Origin: Pseudomonas peradeniyensis
GTDB lineage: Bacteria > Pseudomonadota > Gammaproteobacteria > Pseudomonadales > Pseudomonadaceae
NCBI RefSeq assembly: GCF_014268935.2
Contig: NZ_JABWRJ020000001.1
Span: 1,736,001 to 1,800,000 of the forward strand
Direction of reading: 5' to 3'
Length of the DNA stretch: 64,000 nucleotides
Shown here in pieces: positions 1 through 9,079 of the stretch. The translations under genes were made by a program, and so were the position numbers. The notes under the pieces are model-generated. The model saw only the letters and a program-made list of their open reading frames with translations, was not told the origin of the DNA and searched no databases. How positions within the stretch are numbered: position 1 is the first letter of the stretch; each line of letters opens with the position of its first letter.

Positions 1-2025
1 CTCGATCACGGTCTCGGCCAGTGCCGCCTCGTCCCGATCGAAGACCCTTACCGGCGCGAGCGGCAGCTCGGCGGCAAGCCCCGCTGCCCTGGCCTTCTTG
101 CCAGTGATGGCCGGCGCGCCTTTGACCAGGTGCTCGGCGGCATCAATGATGTGCTGCTGGCTGCGGTAGTTCTCCACCAGCATCACCCGCGTGTTGGCGG
201 GTGACGGGAAAGCCTTGGTGAACTCCATGAAGTACTTCGGCGAACTGCCGCGCCAGCCGTAGATCGACTGCCAGTCATCACCCACACACATCAGCGACGA
301 ATGCTGCGCCACCCGCCCGACATGCAGGGCCGGGCCACGGCGGCGGATCTCGGCCAGGCTTGCACGCAGCCAGCTGACGATCTGCGGGGAGACGTCCTGG
401 AATTCGTCGATCATCAGGTGCGCCAGGGGACGCAGCAACGGGTCGGGCAACAGCCCGAGGTTCTCCGGATTGTTCTCGCCGAACAGGGCGAACATGCGAT
501 TGTAGGTCATCACCGGCGGCGACTGGGCCAGCAGGTGCGACTCCAGCGCTTTCCAGTAAATGGCCAGGGCTTCGAAGAAGGCCGCGTCGGTGTCGCCGGA
601 CGGGAAACTCATGGCCGCCACTGCGGCGTTGACGTCGAGGCCCAGGTTCTCGATGAAGCTTGCCGCGGTGACGAAGGCGTCGAGCAGCGGCGCCGGAGCC
701 AGCTCGCCCTTGACCTTGTACTCGAAGCCCGGGCCCGCCACGGCATCACCTGCCAGGGATGCCGCCAATCGCTTTGCTGAAGAGTAATTATCAAGCCATA
801 TCAATGGTTTATCGCAAAAAGCTTGAAACAAGGTGCGCTTCACCGCCCATTCCGCACGCACCGCCAGCTTGGCGCCAGGGCGCTGGTACTGGCCGCTCTC
901 GGCCGGATCGAAGCCCAGCACCACCCAGGCATCCAGGCCTTCCAGGCGACCGTGCACATGGAAGCGGCTGCCACGGATCTGCACCGTGTCGCGGCACGGC
1001 TCGATGCCCTTGATCGGCCAGGCGCCGGCGGCGAACCACAGGTCCTCGATCACATCGCATAGCTCTTCATCGCGCTGGGCCGCCAACTGGGTCACCTGGG
1101 CGCGCTTCTGCACGTCCGGATGATCCGGATCCAGCGGCTTGAGCAGCAGGGCTTCCTGGCGCAGCGCGCCGATCAACTGGGCAAAACGCGGGCTCTGGCC
1201 CATCAGGTCGCGATAGCACAGGTTGAGCTGCTGGCGCTGGGCGTCGTTCAGGCGCAGGTCGAATGGGTTGCTCTCGGCGTTGGCCTCGCCCCCGGCAGGC
1301 ATCTCGCTGCCCAGGGTCTCGAACGCCCGTACCTGGGCGAAGCCCGGCAGGCTGCGCACCAGCGGCAGGATACGCGAGTGGAAGGTGCGCACCAGCTCGC
1401 GCCCCTGGGCTGGCGACAGTTCGACCTGCCACAGGGCAAAGACCTGCAGCAGGCGCTGGATGAAGTCCTTGCGCGACTCGCGGGTGAAGGTCACCACGGT
1501 CAGGGCATCGAGTTCGAAGCCCAGGTAGTGGCGCAGCAACAGGATGCGCAGCACCAGCGAGGTCGACTTGCCCGCCCCGGCCCCGGCCACCACGCAGGTG
1601 GACGGGGTGTCGCTGAAGATCAGTTTCCACTGCGCTGCACTCGGTTGTGCCTCGGCAGGCAAGCGCTGGGCGACATCGGCCTTGAAGCGCTTCTTCAGCT
1701 CGGTGGTCAGCGGCAGGCGCCAGTCGTCGAACAGGTTGTCGTCCTGGCCCGGCACGGCCACATGCTCGGGGCGGGTATCGCGAATCACCAGGACCTGCCG
1801 CCCGGCCTCGTAGCCGTCCACCCGGCCCCGCTCGTAACCCTCGCGCAGGCCGTCGGCGTGACCATTGCGCTGCCCCGTGGCATGGCCCAGGAACCATGAG
1901 TCGCGGTGCTGCGCCTGCAGGCGCGACAGACCACGCCCGAGCAGGCGGGCCGCCAGGCGACGCAGCCAGGGCAGCTGGGCGGGCGGGGTCAGGTCGGCCG
2001 GGGCCTGGGGATGCTCGTGGGGCAC
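1..2025 (-). CDS. UvrD/Rep-family DNA helicase, N-terminal part (runs off the left edge)
   Basis: Superfamily 1 ATP-dependent 3'-5' DNA helicase; 675 codons lie in the window with no stop, and the C-terminus is outside. Reading the minus strand gives a Walker A motif (AGAGAGKST, about residue 138), a Walker B/DEXX-type motif (MIDEFQDVSP), the following UvrD motif (GDDWQSIYGWRG) and a LVENYRSQ motif. The roughly 130 residues before the P-loop are unlike UvrD itself and resemble helicase-IV-type proteins, where an accessory N-terminal region precedes the motor. I chose the GTG start at 2025 because GGAG lies 5 nt upstream; an in-frame GTG two codons earlier is possible. Its promoter would lie in the AT-rich gap shared with the divergent pirin gene. 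Exact substrate is not inferable. Confidence 0.9.
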   Translation of the reverse strand, partial: MPHEHPQAPADLTPPAQLPWLRRLAARLLGRGLSRLQAQHRDSWFLGHATGQRNGHADGLREGYERGRVDGYEAGRQVLVIRDTRPEHVAVPGQDDNLFDDWRLPLTTELKKRFKADVAQRLPAEAQPSAAQWKLIFSDTPSTCVVAGAGAGKSTSLVLRILLLRHYLGFELDALTVVTFTRESRKDFIQRLLQVFALWQVELSPAQGRELVRTFHSRILPLVRSLPGFAQVRAFETLGSEMPAGGEANAESNPFDLRLNDAQRQQLNLCYRDLMGQSPRFAQLIGALRQEALLLKPLDPDHPDVQKRAQVTQLAAQRDEELCDVIEDLWFAAGAWPIKGIEPCRDTVQIRGSRFHVHGRLEGLDAWVVLGFDPAESGQYQRPGAKLAVRAEWAVKRTLFQAFCDKPLIWLDNYSSAKRLAASLAGDAVAGPGFEYKVKGELAPAPLLDAFVTAASFIENLGLDVNAAVAAMSFPSGDTDAAFFEALAIYWKALESHLLAQSPPVMTYNRMFALFGENNPENLGLLPDPLLRPLAHLMIDEFQDVSPQIVSWLRASLAEIRRRGPALHVGRVAQHSSLMCVGDDWQSIYGWRGSSPKYFMEFTKAFPSPANTRVMLVENYRSQQHIIDAAEHLVKGAPAITGKKARAAGLAAELPLAPVRVFDRDEAALAETVIE

Positions 2026-2245
2026 AGTCACTCCATTGAAAAACTGGACAGCAGGTATGTTCGCCTCATCCGTGCAAAAGTACCAGCGAATGCTTATGGA
2101 TCAGGGTATTAGGCGATGAAGCGCATGCTGATTCACATCAAATTAAATCGAATAATCAGATCATACAAAGCCGATATTTACGCTTTTTATCGATCTTTCA
2201 AAACCGCATCATGGCCCCATTCCACCGAATCAGAGGAGCATCACC

Positions 2246-2944
2246 ATGCTGCAACTGCGACCTTTCGAGAGCCTTGGCCACGCCAACCACGGCTGGCTGG
2301 ACGCCCACCATCACTTCTCGTTCGCCGAGTACCATGACCCGGCGCGTGTGCACTGGGGCAACCTGCGGGTCTGGAACGACGACCTGATCGCCGCCGGCGC
2401 CGGCTTCCCACCGCATCCACACCGCGACATGGAAATCATCACCTACGTTCGCGAAGGTGCCATCACCCACCAGGACAGCCTTGGCAACAAGGGCCGTACC
2501 GAGGCTGGCGACGTGCAGGTGATGAGTGCCGGCAGCGGCATCGTCCACAGCGAATACAACCTGGAGAAGGTCGACACGCGGATCTTCCAGATCTGGATCA
2601 TTCCCGAAAAAGTCGGCGACGCGCCGTCCTGGGGTACCCGACCGTTCCCCAAAGGCGAACGCGGCGAGGGCTTCGTGACCCTGGCCAGCGGCCGCGAGGG
2701 CGATGAGGACAGCCTGCGCATCCGCACCGACGCCCGCCTGGTGGCCGCCACCCTGCGCGCCGGGGAAAGCGCCGAGTACCGGCTCGATGAAGGTCGCCGT
2801 GGCTACCTGGTCCCAGCCAAGGGCCTGGTCGAAGTGAACGGGCTGCAGGCCAAGGCGCGCGACGGCGTGGCGATCGAGCAGGAGACGGTGCTGAAGGTGA
2901 CCGCGCTGCAGGACAGCGAGATCGTGCTGGTGGATGTAGCCTGA
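2246..2944 (+). CDS. Pirin family protein (YhhW-like bicupin)
   Basis: A 232-residue pirin-type bicupin. The N-terminal cupin shows the family metal-binding signature: HPHRDMEI near residue 57 and a later H/E pair in SGIVHSEYN near residue 100. Some family members have quercetin 2,3-dioxygenase activity and others act as redox or transcription cofactors, so the substrate here is unknown. AGAGGAG lies 7 nt before the ATG. The gene stands alone: a divergent helicase gene is upstream across a 220 bp AT-rich gap and a hairpin terminator follows directly. Length and motif order match full-length bacterial pirins, so I see no truncation. Confidence 0.9.
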   Translation: MLQLRPFESLGHANHGWLDAHHHFSFAEYHDPARVHWGNLRVWNDDLIAAGAGFPPHPHRDMEIITYVREGAITHQDSLGNKGRTEAGDVQVMSAGSGIVHSEYNLEKVDTRIFQIWIIPEKVGDAPSWGTRPFPKGERGEGFVTLASGREGDEDSLRIRTDARLVAATLRAGESAEYRLDEGRRGYLVPAKGLVEVNGLQAKARDGVAIEQETVLKVTALQDSEIVLVDVA

Positions 2945-2953
2945 TCCATCTCG

Positions 2954-2989
2954 AACACGGGACAAGCCCACTTGGGTTTGTCCCGTGTT
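2954..2989. terminator. Bidirectional hairpin terminator between pirin and the AraC-type gene
   Basis: AACACGGGACAA and TTGTCCCGTGTT form a perfect 12 bp stem, extended by a CCCA/TGGG pair across a short loop. It sits exactly between two convergent stop codons. There is no long T-run on either side, so it may act as a shared, weakly intrinsic terminator. Confidence 0.7.
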
Positions 2990-2995
2990 GCTTCG

Positions 2996-3970
2996 CTAGC
3001 CTCGCCGCCTGAGCGTTTCCGACGGCAACTCACCGAAACGCTGGCGATAGCTCTCGGAAAACCGCCCCAAGTGCAGGAAGCCGTAGTCCAACGCCAGTTC
3101 GGTAACGCTGCGCACCCCACAGCTGGGATCACTCAGGCAGGCCTGAACGCGCTCCAGCTTGCGTTGGCGGATGTACTGCCGAGGCGTGGTATTCAGATGG
3201 CGATCAAACAGCGCATACAACGAGCGCACACTCATGTTCGCCTGCTCGGCCAGCGCTTCGGCGCTCACTTCCAGCTTCAGGTTGCGCTCCACGTAGTCCA
3301 GGATCCGCTCCAGGCCTGCGCCCGCCCCGCTCAACGTCTCCATGCGCACGTTGGTGCTCATCAGCGTCAGCAGCTTGCTGGCGATGATCTGGCTGTAATG
3401 CCCCTGTACTCGCGGCAACGAGCCGCTCACTTCGGCTTCGTTGCAGATCATGCCCAAAAGATTGAGAAAGCCGCCCAGCTCCTCCAGCCGGTAGTGGTTG
3501 CGCAGGAAGCGCACGCCGCCGCTGGGCCGTTGCCAGCGCTGCTCGTCACAGATGCTGTCGAGCAGGCGCACCGGCACCTTGAGGATGAACTTCTCGCAAT
3601 CCTCGGAATAGGTCAGGTCCACCGGGTCGTCCGGGTTGATCAGCAACAGCTCGCCCGGCACCAGGTGGTGTTCGCGCTGATGCCCACGCCACAGGCAGTT
3701 GCCGTTGAGCAGCACCTGCAGGTGGTAGATGGTTTCCAGCGCCGGCGAGGTGACCCGCACACTGCCGCCGTAGCTGATCCGGCACAGGTCCAGTTCGGCG
3801 AACTTGCGGTGGCTGAGGCTGGCCTGGGGGTGGGTGGTGCGGGACAAGCCGATATGGTGCTGGCCCACATGCCGATTCACGTAGTCGGACACGGCATAAG
3901 GGTCGGCATGGTGGAACACGCAGCTTTGCTCGCTCAGCAGGCGGCTTTCCATGGGCAAGGCACTCGCCAT
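2996..3970 (-). CDS. AraC/XylS-family transcriptional regulator (BenR-like)
   Basis: A 324-residue regulator with an N-terminal AraC-type ligand-binding domain (about residues 20-210) and a C-terminal pair of helix-turn-helix motifs (about 220-320). The helices include EALAEQANMSVRSLYALF and VTELALDYGFLHLGRFSESY. From memory the body strongly resembles BenR/XylS activators of benzoate degradation, including the YHLQVLLNGNCLWRG stretch. No benABC genes are in the window, so this is either a detached paralogue or a regulator of another aromatic-acid pathway. An alternative start seven codons in (3952) matches where such proteins often begin; neither candidate has a clear ribosome-binding site. 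Confidence 0.85.
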   Translation of the reverse strand: MASALPMESRLLSEQSCVFHHADPYAVSDYVNRHVGQHHIGLSRTTHPQASLSHRKFAELDLCRISYGGSVRVTSPALETIYHLQVLLNGNCLWRGHQREHHLVPGELLLINPDDPVDLTYSEDCEKFILKVPVRLLDSICDEQRWQRPSGGVRFLRNHYRLEELGGFLNLLGMICNEAEVSGSLPRVQGHYSQIIASKLLTLMSTNVRMETLSGAGAGLERILDYVERNLKLEVSAEALAEQANMSVRSLYALFDRHLNTTPRQYIRQRKLERVQACLSDPSCGVRSVTELALDYGFLHLGRFSESYRQRFGELPSETLRRRG

Positions 3971-4191
3971 CGTTATTGTTATGGGCGCCGCCCGCTGCTA
4001 CCCGAAAGGGTGCGCAGGTGGTCGTTCACGGTCATTCTATCCAGCCGCCCGGGGTGTGTCGGGGCAGGTGACGGTCGGCTGGCATGCCCCACACTAAGCA
4101 AAAACCCGGGGTCTGGGCAATGCGCAGGCGACAAACGCCGGGCGGACAGCGGACAGTGCGCGGATCAGCTTGTGCGATCAGCGAACACCGC

Positions 4192-4932
4192 TCATTGCAC
4201 CGGCAGGAAGTTCATCAGCAGTAGGCTCTGCGCGTAGTTCAGGCCGATCCTCCGGTAGCGCTCATCGAGCATTTGCGCCAGCAAGTCCAGGCGGGCGACG
4301 ACCTTGCCGAACTCCACCGCAAAACTCAGGTTGCTGCCCTGCTCGGAGATCTCATTGGAGAACAGCAGCAGTACGCCATTGGCATCCTGGCGCTGGCTGA
4401 GCATCCAGGTGGCCTTCTCGATGTTGCGGGCGGCGTTGTTGATGAACAACGGGTCGAGGGTGTCGGTCATGTAGAACTCGGTGCGTCCGCCGTGGGCGGT
4501 GACCAGCATGCTGCCGATGGCGTAGATGAATGCGCCGACCCGATCACCGCGAAATTCGGGGCTCAGGGCGTAGCTCAGGGCGGCCAGGTCACGGCGCTCG
4601 CCCAGTTGCGGCAAGGGTTGGCGTTGCTCGATGGCGATGCGGATCTGCCGCGCCGCCGTGGTGGCGTCGAGGTAGCCGGACTGCTTCCACTGGCTGGGGT
4701 TGCGCAGGTACAGCTTGTTCATCAGCAGGTAGAGGCTTTGCAGGTTGTCGCGCATGGCCAGGGTCGCCATGCGGTCGACACTGGTCTGGAACAGCTCGTC
4801 CGGCTTGCCGTTGCCGAACTGGGTGAGTATGTCACGCCCCTGTTGCTGGGTGCAGGCGGCCAGGCACGCCAGGGTGCCGACCAGTAGTAGACAGCGGGGA
4901 AACTGGATGAGTCGTCGTACAGCCATCGGCAC
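4192..4932 (-). CDS. Predicted lipoprotein of unknown function
   Basis: A 246-residue protein with a basic N-terminus, a hydrophobic stretch and a lipobox (LACLAAC), so a signal-peptidase II-processed lipoprotein is predicted, with the lipidated Cys near residue 27. The mature part is mostly helical in character, with no domain I recognise. It lacks metal or catalytic motifs. It lies between the AraC-type regulator and the phosphatase gene, in the same direction but with gaps of 105 to 220 bp, so it is probably transcribed alone. Confidence 0.75.
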   Translation of the reverse strand: MPMAVRRLIQFPRCLLLVGTLACLAACTQQQGRDILTQFGNGKPDELFQTSVDRMATLAMRDNLQSLYLLMNKLYLRNPSQWKQSGYLDATTAARQIRIAIEQRQPLPQLGERRDLAALSYALSPEFRGDRVGAFIYAIGSMLVTAHGGRTEFYMTDTLDPLFINNAARNIEKATWMLSQRQDANGVLLLFSNEISEQGSNLSFAVEFGKVVARLDLLAQMLDERYRRIGLNYAQSLLLMNFLPVQ

Positions 4933-5037
4933 CGGTAGGAGTCGTCGGCCCTGCCGGGGATCGGCGGGGCCTGGCCATGCATAGAACGCACAAATGCGAA
5001 AAAGTGCGATGGCCAGGCCGATTACCGGCGCGCAGCC

Positions 5038-5829
5038 TTACATGGCGTGACGCAACATCTCCACCACCTGCGCATGCAGCGCCGGATCGCCACAGGCCAC
5101 CACGCAGCCGCCGTCCTGGGCCGAGCTGCCGTCCCAGGCGCTGATGACCCCGCCCGCCCCTTCGATGATCGGCATCAGTGCCTGCACGTCGTACGGCTGC
5201 AGGCTCGCCTCGACGATCACATCGACGAACCCCGATGCCAGCATGCAGTAGGCGTAGCAGTCACCGCCGTAGCGCATCAGCCGCGCCTTGCCAGCGACCG
5301 CCTCGAAGGCCGCCTTGCGTGCCGGGGTGTCAAACATGTCGGGGGTGGTGCACATCAACGTGGCCGAAGCCAGGTCGGTGCAGGCGCGGGTCTTGAGCAA
5401 CGTGTCGCCGCGCCATGCGCCTTGCGGGGTACCGATGAAGCGCTCGCCGGTGAATGGCTGGTTCATCACCCCGACCACCGGGCGCTCGCCATCGTTAAGG
5501 GCGATCAGGGTGCCCCACAGCGGCAGGCCGGTGATGAAGGCACGGGTGCCGTCGATCGGGTCGAGCACCCAGGTCAACGGGCTGCTGCCCTGTGCGGCGC
5601 CCTGCTCCTCGCCGAGGATGCCATGGGCCGGATAACGGACCTGGATCAGCTGGCGCATGGCCTCTTCGGCGGCCTTGTCGGCGACGGTCACCGGATCGTA
5701 CAGGCGTCCGCCCTTGTCCTCGACATCCAGGCTGGCACGAAAATACGGCTGGATCGCGGTGGCGGCGGCATCGGCCAGCTGTTCGGCGAAATGGCGGAAT
5801 TCGACGATCTGGTCAGCGCTCAGGGACAT
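5038..5829 (-). CDS. hisN: Inositol-monophosphatase-family histidinol-phosphatase
   Basis: A 263-residue enzyme of the IMPase superfamily, which hydrolyses phosphomonoesters with Mg2+. The metal-binding motifs are present: GEEQG near residue 71, DPIDGTRAF near residue 88 and YDVQAL near residue 211 in place of the usual WD. The sequence is closer to HisN-type histidinol-phosphate phosphatases, which serve histidine synthesis where HisB lacks the phosphatase half, than to SuhB or CysQ. I used the ATG at 5829, which has GAGG 10 nt upstream; an in-frame start 16 codons earlier is open but lacks a good site. Assignment to histidinol phosphate rather than inositol phosphate is inference. Confidence 0.8.
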   Translation of the reverse strand: MSLSADQIVEFRHFAEQLADAAATAIQPYFRASLDVEDKGGRLYDPVTVADKAAEEAMRQLIQVRYPAHGILGEEQGAAQGSSPLTWVLDPIDGTRAFITGLPLWGTLIALNDGERPVVGVMNQPFTGERFIGTPQGAWRGDTLLKTRACTDLASATLMCTTPDMFDTPARKAAFEAVAGKARLMRYGGDCYAYCMLASGFVDVIVEASLQPYDVQALMPIIEGAGGVISAWDGSSAQDGGCVVACGDPALHAQVVEMLRHAM

Positions 5830-6045
5830 GGGGCGGGCCTCGTGATTGGAAAGGATCGGCATGATACCCGACTGCACGATGAAGCGGATTCCGGCGGCAT
5901 CAATGATATTGTTATGCCATTATTCCTGCTTCATTTAACCGTCACTCAATCGTTGTACTAGGATAGCAAGCAGCTTCAACGGCCCCGCCGGCAGTCAAGG
6001 ACGCTGGTCACTGGCGTGCGCGGGCTCTTTGTTCCAACGCCTATC

Positions 6046-6702
6046 ATGGATGACACGATGAATTCGCACCTGCTCTTCCCGCAGATCGGCAAAGTCATAG
6101 CCAGTACCGGCAGCCGCCATTTTCCGCGGCATCTGCACGACCTGATCCAGACCCACCTGACCATCGACGCCACGCATATTCGCCAGTTGCGCGACCCGGT
6201 TTGCGCCACCCGCCCGGACACGACGCTGATCAGCGAGACGGTGTTCAGTGCCGGCGATTCGGGTGAAGACTTCGACGACCCTGCCCGCCTGCACCTGGCG
6301 CGGCGCAAGGATGGTTACCGCTACGAGATCACGGTGTTGCGGGCTGACCCGCGGGTTGGCTTCTCGGCGACCGAGCGTAGCCGGCTCGAAGACATTTCAC
6401 CGTTGCTGCTGCCGATGCTGGAGAAGCACATCAATGCCTTGCAGCCGGCCGCGCCAGGACCTGTGGACCTCGACAGTGTCGAGCAGCGGTTTATGGAACG
6501 GCTGCGACAGACGGGGATCCGGCTGTCGCAGCGGGAGATGCAGGTGTGCGAGGGGTTGCTGGCCGGACTTACGGCGCCGCAGCAGGCCGAACACTTGCGG
6601 CTCAAGGTCAATACGGTGGAGAGCTACCTGCGCAGGGCGGCGATCAAGTTGGGGATCAGTGGGCGGCATTCGTTGATGAGGTGGATGTATGCTGAAGGCT
6701 GA
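6046..6702 (+). CDS. LuxR-type HTH transcriptional regulator
   Basis: A protein of about 218 residues ending in a LuxR-type helix-turn-helix (LSQREMQVCEGLLAGLTAPQ followed by KVNTVESYLRRAAIKLGISG). The N-terminal 140 residues are not a receiver: there is no phospho-acceptor Asp pocket. Nor do I see an autoinducer-binding signature, so the input is unknown. GTG 6016, ATG 6046 and ATG 6058 are all possible starts; the last has GGA 7 nt upstream. It stands alone, followed by the 276 bp repeat arm, with no partner kinase nearby. Confidence 0.75.
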   Translation: MDDTMNSHLLFPQIGKVIASTGSRHFPRHLHDLIQTHLTIDATHIRQLRDPVCATRPDTTLISETVFSAGDSGEDFDDPARLHLARRKDGYRYEITVLRADPRVGFSATERSRLEDISPLLLPMLEKHINALQPAAPGPVDLDSVEQRFMERLRQTGIRLSQREMQVCEGLLAGLTAPQQAEHLRLKVNTVESYLRRAAIKLGISGRHSLMRWMYAEG

Positions 6703-6735
6703 ATGGGGTTCTTTGGTGCTTGTTTTGAGCTTTTT

Positions 6736-7011
6736 ATGCGCATTCATTGGCGATGGTGACGCATAGTCACCTTTTCGCCCTTACGGCGAGTTCCTTTTTG
6801 AAGGATCAAAAAGGAACCAAAAAATCCTCGCTCCATTCATCCGGCCCCTACGCTTCGCTCCGGGGTTCCCTCGCTCCGTTCTTGCTCCCGGGAGGACCGC
6901 GCTGAACGCCCCATCCTGGGGCGCAGCGCTTGACGGCCATCCATGGCCGTCACCTCCCTCCGCAAGAACTCCGCTCGGCCTCCTGAAGTCGCAATTGGTG
7001 GCGCCTGGACT
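6736..7011. repeat. Left arm of a long inverted repeat (276 bp)
   Basis: The arm runs from ATGCGCATTCATT to GCGCCTGGACT and matches the reverse complement of 7222-7500 along its whole length, with scattered mismatches and small indels. Shared blocks include CGCCCTTACGGCG, AAGGATCAAAAAG, the GATTTTTT/AAAAAATC block, GGAGCGAGG, the GCTCCCGGGAGGACCGCGCTG block and CGGCCTCCTGAAGTCGC. No open reading frame with codon bias runs through it. Each arm also contains short internal palindromes (such as CCTTTTTG/CAAAAAGG), so it can fold on its own. Confidence 0.85.
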
Positions 7012-7094
7012 ATCGCGCGCTTAGAAGCAAGAGCAAGAGCAAGAGCAGGAAATGCGAAGTTACTTATTTGACAGTTAATTATGTACTGGCTGTT

Positions 7095-7180
7095 CCGGCC
7101 CTTTCGCGGGGCAAGCCCGCTCCTACAGGGTTATATATAACGGCTACTATCGCGTGGGAGCGGGCTTGCCCCGCGATGCG
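7095..7180. repeat. Pair of inverted REP elements in the spacer between the long repeat arms
   Basis: CGCGGGGCAAGCCCGCTCC (7105-7123) and its perfect reverse complement (7157-7175) lie 33 bp apart around an AT-rich centre (TTATATATAA). This matches the Pseudomonas REP core (GCGGG..AACCCGCTCCTACA). REP pairs are dispersed intergenic elements mobilised by RAYT transposases; none is encoded in this window. The surrounding spacer (7012-7221) shows nothing else. Confidence 0.85.
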
Positions 7181-7221
7181 ATCGAGAGATTAATTAAGTT
7201 TGAACTAGCGATAGCTGCGTC

Positions 7222-7500
7222 AGTCCAGGCGCCGCCCGTAACTTCGCGACTTCAGGAGGCCGAACGGAGGTCTTGCGGAGGGAGGTGACGGGCATGGATG
7301 CCCGTCAAGCGCTGGGGCCCAGGATGGGCCCTGCAGCGCGGTCCTCCCGGGAGCAAGACCGGAGCGAGGGAACCCGGAGCGAAGCGCAGGGCCGGATGAA
7401 TGGAGCGAGGATTTTTTGGTGACTTTTTGATCCTTCAAAAAGTTACCCGCCGTAAGGGCGGAAAGGTGAATAAGCGTCGACATCATAAATGAATGCGCAT
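7222..7500. repeat. Right arm of the long inverted repeat (279 bp)
   Basis: Reverse-complement partner of 6736-7011. It begins AGTCCAGGCGCC and ends AATGAATGCGCAT. The two arms differ by point changes, for example the stretch between the CTGAAGTCGC and GCGCCTGGACT blocks, where the right arm has extra bases. It ends 31 bp before the stop codon of the DUF1294 gene, so it forms that gene's downstream region. Confidence 0.85.
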
Positions 7501-7530
7501 ACAACTTTAAAAACCATCAAACAACAACCC

Positions 7531-7947
7531 TCAGATCACAACTCCCCAACGCCCCGCCAAGAACAGATAATCAACCCAAAACACCTGGTGCATAAAAACA
7601 ATCCCCCAGAACACCACCTGGTAGGCCACCTTCCGCGTCTTGTGCCGAAACACCTGCTGCGCCAGCAACGCCCCCGGCCATCCCCCCAGCAGCTCGCTGG
7701 CATGCAGCACCTTCTCCGGCGTGCGCCAAGCCTGGTTCCGCGCCTGCTGCTTGTCCTGCCAGTACAACATCAAGCTGACCAGGCTCACCAGCGGATACAT
7801 CGCCAGTGGCAGCCAGGTCCCATCACTCAACCCCATTCGCAGGCCACCCACCACCGGCAACAGGCAAAGCCCCACCAGCACCAGCCATTTCAGGCGTGCA
7901 TGGCGCACGCCCTCCTCGCCCCGAGGCGCACGTTGCGTACGGGTCAT
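7531..7947 (-). CDS. DUF1294 small inner-membrane protein
   Basis: A 138-residue membrane protein with about three hydrophobic segments (near residues 20-40, 43-62 and 107-125). It carries the DUF1294 signature: a dK..A....RTPEKVLH motif, then LLGGWPGALLAQQVFRHKT, and an aromatic last helix. Its molecular function is unknown; in other bacteria the domain is often found alone or fused to a cold-shock domain, which is absent here. Its ATG begins one base after the uppP stop, so the two genes form an operon with uppP first. Confidence 0.85.
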   Translation of the reverse strand: MTRTQRAPRGEEGVRHARLKWLVLVGLCLLPVVGGLRMGLSDGTWLPLAMYPLVSLVSLMLYWQDKQQARNQAWRTPEKVLHASELLGGWPGALLAQQVFRHKTRKVAYQVVFWGIVFMHQVFWVDYLFLAGRWGVVI

Positions 7948-7948
7948 G

Positions 7949-8779
7949 TCAGCCGTGCGCCGTCGACCAGTCGACCCAACCGAACTCCCAGGTCGCCAGG
8001 ATCAGCAGGCCAAAGGCAATCCGGTACCAGGCAAACACCGCATAGCTGTGGTTGGCAATGAACTTGAGCAACCCCCGCACGGCGATCATCGCGAAGATGA
8101 ACGACACCACGAAACCGAGGGCGAACACCGGCAGGTCGCCCGGCTGGAACAAATCACGGTACTTGTAGCCCGAATACACCGCAGCGCCGACCATGGTCGG
8201 CATGGCCAGGAAGAACGAGAACTCGGTGGCTGCCTTGCGCGACAGGCCGAACAGCAGGCCGCCGATGATGGTCGAACCAGAGCGCGAGGTGCCCGGAATC
8301 ATCGCCAGGCACTGGACGAAACCGATCTTCAGCGCATGACTCCAGCGCATGTCGTCGACATGATCGACCTCCACCCGATGCTGGCGACGCTCGGCCCACA
8401 GCATGATCACCCCGCCCACCACCAGCGCGGCGGCCACGGTAATGGGGTTGAACAGGTACTCGTGGATCAGGTCGGCGAACAGCACGCCCAGGACCACCGC
8501 CGGGAAGAAGGCGATCAGCAGGTTGGCGGTGAAACGCCGTGCCGGCACCTGCGTGGGCAGGCCCAGCACCACGTCGAAGATCTTGCGTCGAAACTCCCAC
8601 ACCACCGCCAGGATCGCGCCCAGCTGGATGATGATGTTGAATGCCATGGCGCGTTCGCCACCGAAGTTGATCAGGTCGGCGACGATGATCTGGTGCCCGG
8701 TGCTCGAAATGGGCAGGAACTCCGTCAGACCCTCGACCACGCCCAAGATGATTGCCTGCAAGGCACTCCAAAAATCCAT
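7949..8779 (-). CDS. uppP: Undecaprenyl-diphosphatase (BacA/UppP type)
   Basis: A 276-residue polytopic inner-membrane enzyme that dephosphorylates undecaprenyl diphosphate to recycle the lipid carrier used for peptidoglycan and surface polysaccharides. Both family motifs are intact: [14 protein letters not shown] near residue 17 and [13 protein letters not shown] near residue 160. Length matches the E. coli protein. It is the first gene of a two-gene unit with the DUF1294 protein. The family can confer bacitracin tolerance through increased phosphatase activity. Confidence 0.95.
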   Translation of the reverse strand: MDFWSALQAIILGVVEGLTEFLPISSTGHQIIVADLINFGGERAMAFNIIIQLGAILAVVWEFRRKIFDVVLGLPTQVPARRFTANLLIAFFPAVVLGVLFADLIHEYLFNPITVAAALVVGGVIMLWAERRQHRVEVDHVDDMRWSHALKIGFVQCLAMIPGTSRSGSTIIGGLLFGLSRKAATEFSFFLAMPTMVGAAVYSGYKYRDLFQPGDLPVFALGFVVSFIFAMIAVRGLLKFIANHSYAVFAWYRIAFGLLILATWEFGWVDWSTAHG

Positions 8780-9079
8780 CTTTCCCCCAAGTGCGACGCT
8801 GCGCGTGGCAGGCCGCTTGTTTTGATTGACTCAATGATGCCGCACGCGGCGCGTGCTTTTTACAGCGACAGTAGCCCCCAAGGCCAGCTGAAAAGCCCAG
8901 CAGCCTAAAGGTTTCATCTGGCGCGGCCGAAATCCTAGCAGAGCCTGTGTTTCAAGGCTTGCGTTACCTGCTACACAGGATGTCAAGAAAGACTCATTAG
9001 CCGTTGGTCGAGTGGGGACCGGCGGCAAAGCATGCTTGGATGCCCTGGATAAAAAGAACAAAGACTGGAGTAACGCATC
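8780..9079. other. 300 bp divergent intergenic region between uppP and the chemoreceptor
   Basis: No gene or RNA was recognised here. It holds the divergent promoters for uppP (leftward) and the chemoreceptor gene (rightward), and a weak palindromic GC patch near 8838-8850 (CCGCACGCGGCG). The only specific promoter match I can name is the FliA-like element listed separately. Confidence 0.5.
8906..8933 (+). promoter_or_regulatory. Possible FliA (sigma-28) promoter for the chemoreceptor gene
   Basis: TAAAG, then GCCGAAAT, with 16 bases between TAAA and GCCG; the FliA consensus is TAAA-N15-GCCGATAA. Many chemoreceptor genes are FliA-dependent. The spacing is one base long and the start codon is about 140 bp downstream, so confidence is low. 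Confidence 0.3.

Noticed and set aside
2170..2177. GCCGATAT as a FliA -10 element before pirin
   Set aside because: No TAAA-type -35 lies at the required distance, and pirin is not a motility gene. The same holds for GCCGATAT at 21296-21303.
6703..7530. A gene or small ORFs inside the long inverted repeat
   Set aside because: Short frames exist on both strands but lack codon bias, ribosome-binding sites and recognisable motifs, and they run across the repeat arms.
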